NCBI GenBank assembly: GCA_015179045.1
Contig: WHUZ01000145.1
Span: 21,755-85,754, forward strand
DNA: 64,000 nt
Reading direction: 5' to 3'
Origin: Kalaharituber pfeilii
Lineage: Eukaryota > Ascomycota > Pezizomycetes > Pezizales > Pezizaceae
Shown: positions 9,326-17,537 of the stretch, in pieces
How positions within the stretch are numbered: the stretch's first letter is position 1
Layout of the letters: every line of letters starts with the position of its first letter
Notes under the pieces: model-generated
What the model was told of the DNA's origin: nothing
What the model saw: only the letters and a program-made list of their open reading frames with translations
Database searches by the model: none
Program-made: the position numbers and the translations under genes

Positions 9326-9831
9326 TGTCATGCCGCAATAGGAAATAACAGGGATTAGTTCTTGGTAACCACCATGCAGTGATCGACCCGAACCACAGAA
9401 TGCTCTCGAACCGCCGCCATAGCTCTACATCATTCTACATCATTCTACAGCATTCTACAAGCACTCTTCTATGTCGTCATGTATGTTTCTATTTCCATCT
9501 GTGTTCTTCTATGTCGTCATGTCCAAGTTCATGCAATACTCGTACCTGCTACTTCTGTTCACTCTCTCTCGTCTATATATATCTCTCCTACCCGCCTGTA
9601 TGTAGTCTCCACTGGTCAACGTACGCTCATAATTCTTCCACCTTGTCCCTCTCTGTCCCTGCTGTCTCGTAGCACCCGCGATCGTGCCTTCGCCTACTGA
9701 TCCCAGCATCGCCCTTACAAACCTGTACTTATCATGGTTGCCTGCAGTGCCATTTTTATATTCCTAATAGAGGACTTATATCTATTTTCCTTATCCTGAT
9801 ACATAGGTATAGGACTGTTGGTGTTGCAAGA

Positions 9832-10076
9832 CCCAAATTCATTATGTCAGCTGTCCGGATACTTCTGACATAATAAAATTGGACACTTCCACGAAATTTG
9901 GACTGGTCTCATAAACATCCACAGCCAAGCATACGAAAATATGCTAGTTTATGCCAACTACTGCCCTGCCATGGCGAACAGCCGCATGCGGGGTCACGTG
10001 ACAAAAAAAATGCCAACTACTGCATAGCGCATGATATGCGTTTATGCTCTGTCCGGATACTTATTTTTTCGGCTAG
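9832..10076 (-). mobile_element. Half copy of MITE family M1, interrupted by S2
   Basis: The right end ttattttttcggctag abuts TA (10077-10078) and is the family terminus; the left end stops at the internal motif attcattatgtcagctgtcc. It has the same extent as the copy at 1131-1304. Micro-retroposon S2 sits within it. Confidence 0.65.
9951..10022 (+). mobile_element. Micro-retroposon S2
   Basis: Body ccctgccatggcgaacagcc, then gcatgcggggtcacgtgac, with a short A run. The 13-bp duplication atgccaactactg flanks it at 9951-9963 and 10010-10022. The element plus one duplication copy adds only 59 bp. Confidence 0.88.
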
Positions 10077-10080
10077 TACA

Positions 10081-10230
10081 GGGGACGGCACAGGTCTTCA
10101 GATTGCATACTAGACTCAAGGTGTATGTATGCTGGCTAATATCTATAAAACCAATATAGGTGTCTACATACCTCGCCTCTCATGCATATGCATAAGCCTG
10201 GCATGCGATCTGAAGACCTGTGCCGTCCCC
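10081..10230. repeat. Inverted repeat, 23-bp perfect arms
   Basis: ggggacggcacaggtcttca... at 10081-10103 is the exact reverse complement of 10208-10230, with a 104-bp spacer. Sequence beyond the right arm (about 10230-10335) is an inverted relative of 1035-1130, next to the other half MITE. Origin unknown. Confidence 0.7.
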
Positions 10231-10336
10231 CCTGTAGATATCTCTGCAACCGGGCAGGCTAGTCTACAGTCCCCTGTCAATATCCCTGCATCCGGGCAGG
10301 CCAGTCTGGACTGCCCGGAGAGGTCCCGACAGTGGC

Positions 10337-10485
10337 ATGATGAGTGCAATTTCATATGTATGGCGGGTCCCTTTCAAAGTCGCGAGATTATCTGACACGT
10401 ACCATAGGGCCCAATCGATGGCACGAGAATGGCAGAATGAGGTCAATATCACAGGTATGGCGAGTCTCTTTCAACATCATGAAAT
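10337..10485. repeat. Satellite copies (~60-bp family)
   Basis: Carries catatgtatggcgggtccc, gatggcacgagaatggcagaatgagg and a second related unit; it parallels 930-1045 and, inverted, 42955-43110. Confidence 0.55.
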
Positions 10486-10523
10486 CCCTGCCGTGGCTTG
10501 GCGCTGCAAGCGGGGTTCTGTGA

Positions 10524-10581
<58 letters not shown>

Positions 10582-10591
10582 ATCATGAAAT
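10473..10591 (+). mobile_element. Micro-retroposon S5 with ~54-nt poly(A)
   Basis: Body ccctgccgtggcttggcgct, then gcaagcggggttctgtgatg, plus a very long A tract (10527-10580). The 13-bp duplication aacatcatgaaat is at 10473-10485 and 10579-10591. The long tail suggests a young insertion. Confidence 0.85.
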
Positions 10592-10744
10592 GTATAGCGC
10601 CGCTATGCCAAGAAACCATGGGGCGGCCGTAGCACGAAATGTATAGCACCTATGCCAAGAAACCATGGAGCGGCCGTAGCACGAAATGTATGGCACCTGT
10701 GCCAAGAAACCATGGAGCTACAGCCGCTCCATGGTTTCTTGGCA
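10586..10744. repeat. 46-48-bp tandem repeat ending in a 19-bp hairpin
   Basis: Three units of gaaatgtatagcacctatgccaagaaaccatggagcggccgtagcac type. The last unit is followed by its own inverted copy, giving perfect arms 10700-10718 and 10726-10744 with a 7-bp loop. Confidence 0.8.
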
Positions 10745-10747
10745 TGA

Positions 10748-10945
10748 TGAGACGCAATGACAACGCACTTTCACAGCACAATGGCAGCACACTTTGGAAG
10801 CACAATGGCGCCGCACTTTTGACGCGCAATGGCAGCGCAGCTTCGCAGTGCAATGGCAGTATACATTTGATATGTATAGTTGGTGCGACCCGATGGTACA
10901 AGATGAAGTGGAATAAGCTGAATTTGACAGGCCCTAGCCATTCCA
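10748..10945. repeat. Degenerate ~28-bp tandem repeat plus satellite unit
   Basis: Four copies of gcacaatggcagcacacttt-like units (10748-10870), then a satellite unit with gatggtacaagatgaagtgg and gctgaatttgacaggcc (10880-10935). A relative of the 28-bp unit lies near 61960-62020. Confidence 0.65.
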
Positions 10946-10956
10946 GTAGCCATTTC

Positions 10957-11317
10957 TTTTTTTTTTTTTTTATTTCATTACTCACATGCCGCCCTACGGG
11001 CTATGGCGAGGTTTTTTATATTAAGAAACTTAAATAAAAATGTCTGCTAACTACATATGTTACCCGCGGAGTCCATACATGATGCGGGAGAGAGGTCCTC
11101 GTGTGAAGTCCTCGTGTACAGAGCCTGTCTACTTCCTTCCTCTGTCCGGCTCGTACACGCTCGTCCTCAGCCACCGTCCTCCGAGTTTCACCTTGTGTGC
11201 TTTCGTCTCTGTCTCCAGGTAGGCTACGACGGAGTTCGTCTTTTTTCCTTCTTCCTCCAATATTGCCTTTTTTCGTAACCATCTGACCCCTCGGATCTTG
11301 CCTAAAGTAGTAGCCAT
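10957..11317 (-). mobile_element. ORF2-less LINE derivative (L3)
   Basis: Minus-strand LINE with poly(A) (T run at 10957-10971), 3' hairpin gccctacgggc (10991-11001) and a short UTR, preceded directly by the end of the ORF1 RRM-like domain (IRGVRWLRKKAILEEEGKK ... GGRWLRTSVYE, stop at 11129). It has the same layout as L2. The probable duplication gtagccatttc is ambiguous because it lies in an AGCCATTTC array. Confidence 0.78.
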
Positions 11318-11413
11318 CTCGGTAGCCATTTCAGCAGCCATTTCAGAATGCATTTCGATAGCCATTTTGGCAGCCATTTCAGCAGCCATTTCAGCATTCA
11401 TTTCGGTAGCCGT
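11318..11413. repeat. AGCCATTTC array, left part
   Basis: Tandem 12-bp-like units (cggtagccattt / cagcagccattt) that encode MAAEMATE-type repeats on the minus strand. The array continues at 20470 on the far side of Gypsy-2, and before L3 at about 10932-10956, so two elements split one original array. Confidence 0.8.
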
Positions 11414-11705
11414 TGTGAACAGGCAGAGTGTATACAATGATACCGCGTCTGCATGCACGAAAGGACCGGGTCTAGACTTGGTGGGCTGAGCAATAAGGTA
11501 GGCAAAACGATCAATTCATAGCATGTAATAAGCAATGCATAGCAAGTGATAGCACAGAAAGAAGAAGAGAAAAACCGCTGCTTAGACATCTCCCACTACA
11601 TCCACACCTACGCCTATATATCACCGGCGTATGACTAAGCCAGACCTTGGCCGTAAGCCAAGAAATGACCAAGCTCCCGCCGGCGATTTTTCTCATTATC
11701 CCACA
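11414..11705 (-). repeat. 3' LTR of Gypsy-2
   Basis: 292 bp, identical by eye to 20178-20469. It includes a TATA-like tatata and short inverted motifs ccggcg. Confidence 0.93.
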
Positions 11706-11730
11706 TCCCTCCCCCCTCAGAAGACTCCGT
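11706..11730 (-). promoter_or_regulatory. Polypurine tract of Gypsy-2
   Basis: On the minus strand tctgaggggggaggga directly precedes the LTR, fitting the plus-strand primer. Confidence 0.75.
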
Positions 11731-11932
11731 GGCCCCCTCACGGCTTCACATCCCACAGCAGCCAGCACAGTACAGCAGAAGAGTAGGCGCAAAGAGGCAG
11801 AAAAGCAAAGAAAGAACAAGAAGCAGCAACCAAGTGGCAGGCAAAAAAAGACTCAGGAACCCAAGGCGCGAAACAGCAGCATGTCCGACCAGGCGAAATC
11901 GACCCCCCTACCCCTCTTGCTTCAAGCATTCA

Positions 11933-12891
11933 CTAACGCCCCCCCTTTTTGCCTCCATGCAGCCAAAGAACCGATTGAACAAACAAACAGCGAAACAAGC
12001 AGCAAAATAGGCAGCGAAAAACAGACAAGCAACCCAAGCACGGTTTTCGACCAAATAACAAGGACCCAAAATCCAAGCCGCCGAGCAATAATTTCCCGAC
12101 CCGGGTCGGGAAAACAGTTTCCTCATCAAACAATTCCTTCAATACCTTGCAGCAGTCTTCTATTTCACTTGCATCTAGTTCTTCAATGAGCTGTACCACT
12201 GGTCCAAGGTCTTGTTTGCAGGTGCAGGAGTATGGTTGGCATTTTCTATTTCCGCGTATGTGTTCGGTTTCGGCTTCGCTGTTACTGTCGCTTGAGTCGG
12301 TTGAGATAGCTTTTCGCTTTAATATCCTGGCAATTGCTGCATTTTCGTCTTCACTTTCTGAAGCCGCTGTTACCAAAGTTATGCCATACCCTCCTGCAGG
12401 TGGAATTCGTCCCTTTTGTCCAGCTTCCAGAGTGCGCAGATCTTCAGCTGTGATATGTGCTACCTTGCGAGTGCCTCGAGTATTCTTTTCCTGTCGTCGC
12501 TTGATGAGATGTTGTAATGCTGTCTCTTGCTAATCTTCATCTCTGCGCTCTTGCGGTGCCTAGTGGTATCATAATGATATTCTGCCATAGCCTTCAGTTT
12601 GTCAATACAAGCCATACTGCTAAAGCTTTCCTTCTCAATGCCCATTGCTGACCATGGCTTATAACTCTCGATTGCTGCTAGCAGAACGGTTGCTGCTTGT
12701 CCGCACTCTTGTATATTTTTCTGATTCAGTTCGCTTAGCATATTGCCCATTGCAATCAAAGCTTCCGCACGCTCCACCGGCTTAAGGCTGCTAAGGCAGG
12801 CTTTGACTTGATTTTCGGCGTCTGGACGAGTCAGCAGTAGTTGAAGAGAGAAGAATCTGTTGGTTGTGCTGTGCAGGTTCTCAACATGCAA
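11933..12891 (-). CDS. Gypsy-2 accessory ORF of unknown function (position of env)
   Basis: Two overlapping minus-strand frames between pol and the 3' LTR. The first (12891 to 12460) begins after an in-frame TAG that could be a splice acceptor (aaatttag), not at an ATG, and reads LLTRPDAENQVKACLSSLKP then ESYKPWSAMGIEKES. The second frame continues with QETALQHLIKRRQEKNTRGT, an acidic Ser/Glu stretch and a Cys-rich tail, ending at 11933. A frameshift or intron joins them near 12530. No signal peptide or fusion peptide is seen, so it is not a typical envelope protein. The first part faintly resembles the N-terminal domain of the gene at 24520 (shared spacing of RA..L, E.N/Q and W.A[ML]G). Confidence 0.5.
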
Positions 12892-13059
12892 GTGCTAAAT
12901 TTCCAAGACAGGGGTGTGTAGTAAAATCTGATGTTAACAGCTCGACCTAGCGCAAAATGAAAGAGTTGCATCGATATACTGGTATTGTTCCCCTCCCCCC
13001 TCAGAAATTGGACTGCCTCCTAGTCCAATACAGATAAAGATATATCAAAAATTACACAG

Positions 13060-13300
13060 TTTGACTTACAAACAATAAACATATAGATAAACATTCATGC
13101 AAATAAATAAACCGTTAAATAAACAATTAAACAAATAAAGAAATAACAAATATAGAGTTAAGAGATACGTTAACCAAACATGTAAGTAAGCAAACAAATT
13201 AACAAATAAACATACAAACAGACAGGCAAACAAGCAAATAAACTAACAAGCAGACAAACAAACAAACAAACAAACAAGCAGATGACTAATCAAACAAACA
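13060..13300. repeat. Low-complexity AAAC/AAAT tract in Gypsy-2
   Basis: Repeated aaacaaataaac-type tetranucleotides lie between pol and the accessory ORF. No gene. Confidence 0.8.
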
Positions 13301-13312
13301 AAAACTATCATG

Positions 13313-16300
13313 TTAATCCGCCTCCTCAATATAACTTTCTACTTCCCTGCTATTATCATCAGATCCATTATCACTCTCACCAGATTCCTCGCTGTCCTCT
13401 GCTGATACCCCTCTTCGCATAAAAAATCTCTTGAGACGTTCTCCTGGATAGTACCCCGCTATAAGCGTACCGTCAAGCTCAGTTAGTCGGTATGTTCCTC
13501 TATCTTCCTTTTTCTCCAAAATAAGATAAGGACCATTCCACCGGTTATCCAGCTTGTGAGACCACTGCTTATCAAGTTGACTATTATATAGCAAGACCAT
13601 ATCACCTTTTCGGAGAGGCTCACGGCGAGATTTCATCTGCTTGTCAAACCACCGCTTGTTCGCCAATCTACTCTTTTTGAGAGTCTCTCTAGCAGCAGAA
13701 ATATCCTCTTCCCTGCGCTCCAGTTGTTTAGCCCGCTGCGCCAATAACTCTTCCCGTGTCATATTCCTTTTCCATTCACCCACTGCCCAGCTAATCCCAG
13801 AGGTCTCTATAGGCACAACGCAGTCCTGTCCATAAAGCAAACGAAAAGGTGACATTCCAGTTGACCTCCGAGTAGTTATGCGGTCCGCCCAAACAACAGC
13901 TGCTAAATGCATATGCCATTTAGGTCCCAACTTAGCGAGAGCGTCGACAATAGGCTGATGACCCCGTTCAACAAGACCATTAGACTGCGGATGGTATGCG
14001 GCTACCACGACATTGTGGATTCGATATCGCTTCATCAATTGTTGAGCTAATGCTTTATTCTCGGGCCCACCATCATTGACAATCATAGCGGGTAAACCGA
14101 AGCGTGTGATCCACTCATAGATGAACTTTGCAACAGCAAGAGAATCAGCTTTAGCAAGAGCCTTTGCTTCTAACCATCCGGTAAGGTCCTCTCTCATTGC
14201 TACAATATATTGAAACCCTCCAGATCGCGGCATATGTATAACATCAAGGCCAACTTTCCTCCACAGTGCTGAATATAGAGTAGGATGTAAGGGCTCATCA
14301 AACTTGATGCTAGGGCGTTTCTGACATTGGGGGCAGGTTCGCACAAACTCTTTGACATCCTTAAACATGTGTTCCCACCAGTATCGCCGGAAGATATTGT
14401 TGAAGGTTCCTTGCTGTCCCCGATGCCCACACTCATCATGCAGAGCAACTAGAATTCGCTGCTTATCCTCCGGTCTGCAGATAACTCGCTTAGGAGGCTG
14501 CCCTTTCTTAGCACGCCTGAAGAGATGCCCCCCTTGGACTAGGAATTTAGTCGCCATTCCCTTAAACCGATTGAAATTCTTGGTATCAATAGCAGAGGGC
14601 TTTCGGAGCGTTGACAGATATTCGGCTATTTGCTGATATTTTTCGGTATAGTATTTTTTGTGCAGAAGCTCCTCCCTTGACCCGCTTTCTATCATAGCTA
14701 ATAAGGATGACAAACTATACTTCTCCGGGCATTCGCACTCTCCTTCCAAGACACCAGCTCTCTGCAAGCAGCATAAGTCCTGATCAATAATCTCCTCTAC
14801 CTTATCAGGCTCATCTTCAGGATCGATTGGACCATCACTCTTGCGGGATAAACCATCAGGACCAGAATGTTTGCTTCCCGACACATGCTTGACTTCGAAA
14901 TCGAATAACCGGATCCATGCCAACCAACGACTAACAAGAGCTCCAGGCAAATCAGATGCAGGTTGGTTCAGCTGGTAAACCAAAGTTCGAGCATCTACTT
15001 CAACAACGAAGCGAATCCCATAGAGGTAGGACTTCAATTTCTGCAGCGCTTTTAACAATCCTCTGCATTCTAGTTTTCCTGCATCATATTTTCTTTCCGC
15101 CGCATTCCATAAGCCGCTTTCATATCTTGATGGATGGCGCTTTTTGGGGTTTTCCTCTTCCTGCTGCTGCAGAATTGCACCCCATCCGGTCTGGCAAGCA
15201 TCAACGGACAAAACAATTGCTCCGGTACTGGTGTAGTCTAATGGCTGTAGCGCAGGCGCGGTTGTTAATGCTTGCTTTAGGTCATCCATTGCCTTTTGCT
15301 GTTCGTCTCCCCAAAAGAAGTCAACTATCTTGCCACCTTTTCCTTTGCGCATCAGACGGAAGATTGGCTCGGCTCGAGCGGCGAAGTCCTTAATCCATAT
15401 CCTATAGTATACACATACTCCCATAAAAGCTCTTGCGTCATGTAAGTCGATGCATGGTTTCCAATTGACAATTGTGCTGACTTTCTTATCATCGGGGTGT
15501 CTTCCATGCTTATCGCAGACGTAAGCTACAATTTTGACGCTGGATCTAAGGAAATTGGATTTTGCTCCAGAAATAGTTACTCCGGCTCGCTCAAGGTCTG
15601 CCAAAACTTCATCCAATGCTTGAATAGCCTCTAATATGAACCTGCGAACACCAGGGGCTACTTCCTGCGGCTTTCCTGTCTTAGCATCGATGTAGAAACT
15701 TTTCGACTTTGGCTTAATTCCAATATCATCGACGAAGGGTTTAGCGCGATTGGCAACAATTTGGACATGCAAGACTTTGCGTATAGCACGATCAAACCAT
15801 TGGACGCCATTGGTATAGCCTTGAGGGATCTTGGTATATCGAACCTGCCCGAAGGGAGTCTGAAAAGCTGTCATGTCCCTAGAAACCTCCGCAAGAATGC
15901 CTTGATCATACCCGCTGAATGCATCCACAAGACTAATCCTTGGATAGCCAGCAAATTCCTCACTAAATTCATCGGTACTGGGTGGCAAACTGGCATCTCG
16001 AATTGTGACTCGGTTGAGGTTTTGAGCAGCATTGATTAAGCGGTACCGTCCATCCTTTTTCTTGACTAAAAACCATGGATTCCGATAAGGCGAAAAGCTG
16101 CGCTCAAGTGTCCCATGATCTAGTCTTTCCTTAATCATTCGCTTGACTTCTTCCATTAAGGCTGCAGGAGTGCGGAAATTTTTGGCTTGCCATGGCTGGT
16201 GCGGGATAGTAGGAATAATATGCGGAGGTTCAACATCTGCAGCAAATGCACCCATCTCACTGTGATCAAATGCAACAGCTGCTTCTCGGTTGTAGAGGCA

Positions 16301-16747
16301 CTCCATCAGGATATCCATCTCTTGTACCGTGAGGTCAGTGGGCAAATCCATTTTGGCTATACGTTCGGTGCTTAATCTTGAGCCTTTCTGAATCTCCGAA
16401 AACTTAGGGATTAGCCATTGTGGATATTTTCCGGTGCCGACAAATCGCTTTTCGTACTCGAGGCGCTTCTCTCTCCAATTTGGGTCTCCGCCAGGTTTGC
16501 TGCCATCTTGATGTGGCACATTTGCTGGTTGAACTTTCTCTGCTTTCCGCTTGTACATTGTCGCAACCCACGCCCTCATCCGCTTTAGTCTCTTCAAATC
16601 TGCTAAGCCTATACCGCCTTGCCCTTTCTCCTTTCTTTTTGACATGCCCAAATAACTCTCCAATGCGTATTGGCCAAAAAACTCCTCCTTCATCCCCTGC
16701 CTATTTCCCGAGATTCTAGCTGGGCTGATACTTCCCGGGCACGCCAT
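13313..16747 (-). CDS. pol: Gypsy-2 Pol (RT, RNase H, integrase)
   Basis: 1144 residues, intact, ATG at 16747. The first ~190 residues are a linker after the protease. Reverse transcriptase: WFLVKKKDGRYRLINAAQNL, ISLVDAFSGYDQ and catalytic FVDDIGIK. RNase H: LSVDACQTGWGAILQQ with downstream Glu and Asp. Integrase: HDECGHRGQQGT and CPQCQK zinc domain, then D (VGLDVIHMP), D (IVNDGGPENK) and E (HPQSNGLVERGHQ). No chromodomain is evident; the C-terminus is acidic (DSEESGESDNGSDDN). It differs clearly from Gypsy-1 in motif wording, so it belongs to another lineage. Pro lies 9 nt upstream in another frame. Confidence 0.93.
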   Translation of the reverse strand: MACPGSISPARISGNRQGMKEEFFGQYALESYLGMSKRKEKGQGGIGLADLKRLKRMRAWVATMYKRKAEKVQPANVPHQDGSKPGGDPNWREKRLEYEKRFVGTGKYPQWLIPKFSEIQKGSRLSTERIAKMDLPTDLTVQEMDILMECLYNREAAVAFDHSEMGAFAADVEPPHIIPTIPHQPWQAKNFRTPAALMEEVKRMIKERLDHGTLERSFSPYRNPWFLVKKKDGRYRLINAAQNLNRVTIRDASLPPSTDEFSEEFAGYPRISLVDAFSGYDQGILAEVSRDMTAFQTPFGQVRYTKIPQGYTNGVQWFDRAIRKVLHVQIVANRAKPFVDDIGIKPKSKSFYIDAKTGKPQEVAPGVRRFILEAIQALDEVLADLERAGVTISGAKSNFLRSSVKIVAYVCDKHGRHPDDKKVSTIVNWKPCIDLHDARAFMGVCVYYRIWIKDFAARAEPIFRLMRKGKGGKIVDFFWGDEQQKAMDDLKQALTTAPALQPLDYTSTGAIVLSVDACQTGWGAILQQQEEENPKKRHPSRYESGLWNAAERKYDAGKLECRGLLKALQKLKSYLYGIRFVVEVDARTLVYQLNQPASDLPGALVSRWLAWIRLFDFEVKHVSGSKHSGPDGLSRKSDGPIDPEDEPDKVEEIIDQDLCCLQRAGVLEGECECPEKYSLSSLLAMIESGSREELLHKKYYTEKYQQIAEYLSTLRKPSAIDTKNFNRFKGMATKFLVQGGHLFRRAKKGQPPKRVICRPEDKQRILVALHDECGHRGQQGTFNNIFRRYWWEHMFKDVKEFVRTCPQCQKRPSIKFDEPLHPTLYSALWRKVGLDVIHMPRSGGFQYIVAMREDLTGWLEAKALAKADSLAVAKFIYEWITRFGLPAMIVNDGGPENKALAQQLMKRYRIHNVVVAAYHPQSNGLVERGHQPIVDALAKLGPKWHMHLAAVVWADRITTRRSTGMSPFRLLYGQDCVVPIETSGISWAVGEWKRNMTREELLAQRAKQLERREEDISAARETLKKSRLANKRWFDKQMKSRREPLRKGDMVLLYNSQLDKQWSHKLDNRWNGPYLILEKKEDRGTYRLTELDGTLIAGYYPGERLKRFFMRRGVSAEDSEESGESDNGSDDNSREVESYIEEAD

Positions 16748-16755
16748 CAGCCCCG

Positions 16756-17508
16756 CTAGTTTCCCGACACAGTACTAGCACTTGGTGTATGGCTAGACTC
16801 ATCTGCTGAACTATCTCTATCTGTATCAACCTCCGCTGCTGCCGATCTCCAAGGATGAGAATTATAGCCTTTGTCATCCGATTCCGATTCAGATTCCGAG
16901 TCAGTTAAGATTTTTGCCTTTTTTGTCTTCTTATTTGGAGGCAGCCGGTAATTTCGCTTTTGTTCCCCGACCGAAGCAGTAAACCGAACAAATGATCCTT
17001 GCTTCCCTACAATTCGACACATTAATGAACCATCCTCCACAACCTTAATCTTCATTCTAGCTTGACGAATATAAGGCATCCCCAATATACATGGCCAATT
17101 CAGATTCTTCACCACCCAAACATGAGTATAGATTTCCACCCCATAGCACTTTACACAAACATTGCGGCAAACTCCCAAAACAAATCTTGAGCCCTCTTCA
17201 CGCCTTATAGCCCCGTATATCTGGAATGCAATATCTTCATCACAAACAAGCTTGGTCTTCCTCCATGTTTCTTCTGACATAACATTCATCTCAGCCCCAG
17301 TATCAATTAGGATTCCCTCTACCCATGTATTGCCAATATACATATCAACCTTCGGACTCGGACACGCGCCAAGCCTTTCTCGGTATCCAAGAGGACCCCC
17401 TTCCATTCCAGCAATAAACCCTGTTCTTTCGCTTCCATTCTCAACTGCTTCTGGGCCCCCGGCTATAGCTGACGTAATTGCTATCTTATCGGAAGCTTCC
17501 TTCGTCAA
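16756..17508 (-). CDS. pro: Gypsy-2 aspartic protease
   Basis: About 250 residues in its own frame between gag and pol. The active-site motif GILIDTGAEMNVMS is near residue 70 and a second structural strand CILGMPYI near 140; retropepsins act as dimers to cleave Gag-Pol. The first codon of the open frame is TTG, so translation probably arrives by frameshift or reinitiation from gag, whose stop is about 30 nt upstream. The C-terminal third is Ser/Asp/Glu-rich (DSESESESDDK). Confidence 0.85.
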   Translation of the reverse strand: MTKEASDKIAITSAIAGGPEAVENGSERTGFIAGMEGGPLGYRERLGACPSPKVDMYIGNTWVEGILIDTGAEMNVMSEETWRKTKLVCDEDIAFQIYGAIRREEGSRFVLGVCRNVCVKCYGVEIYTHVWVVKNLNWPCILGMPYIRQARMKIKVVEDGSLMCRIVGKQGSFVRFTASVGEQKRNYRLPPNKKTKKAKILTDSESESESDDKGYNSHPWRSAAAEVDTDRDSSADESSHTPSASTVSGN

Positions 17509-17537
17509 AACAAGTTTCAGCCTCTCATTATTATAGA

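Larger units (their letters stand above)
2047..9719 (+). mobile_element. Ty3/Gypsy chromovirus-type retrotransposon (Gypsy-1)
   Basis: The element is bounded by TG...CA LTRs and a 5-bp target duplication aacct (2042-2046 and 9720-9724). Order is LTR, primer site, gag, then pol (protease, reverse transcriptase, RNase H, integrase, chromodomain), polypurine tract, LTR. The domain order and C-terminal chromodomain place it among chromoviruses. Two nested insertions interrupt it: an 80-bp poly(A) retroposon in integrase and a LINE derivative (7925-9325) in the 3' LTR. The LTRs differ by few substitutions, so insertion was fairly recent, but the 3' LTR lacks about 400 bp present in the 5' LTR. Confidence 0.93.
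7910..9719 (+). repeat. 3' LTR of Gypsy-1, split by a LINE insertion
   Basis: The first 15 bases (7910-7924) are duplicated at 9326-9340 around the LINE; the remainder is 9326-9719. Without the insert the LTR is 394 bp, about 400 bp shorter than the 5' LTR, because sequence corresponding to about 2401-2799 is missing at the junction gcacccg/cgatcgtg. Confidence 0.88.

Noticed and set aside
11933..12891. Envelope gene of an errantivirus-like element
   Set aside because: Position fits, but no signal peptide, furin-like site, fusion peptide or transmembrane anchor is visible.
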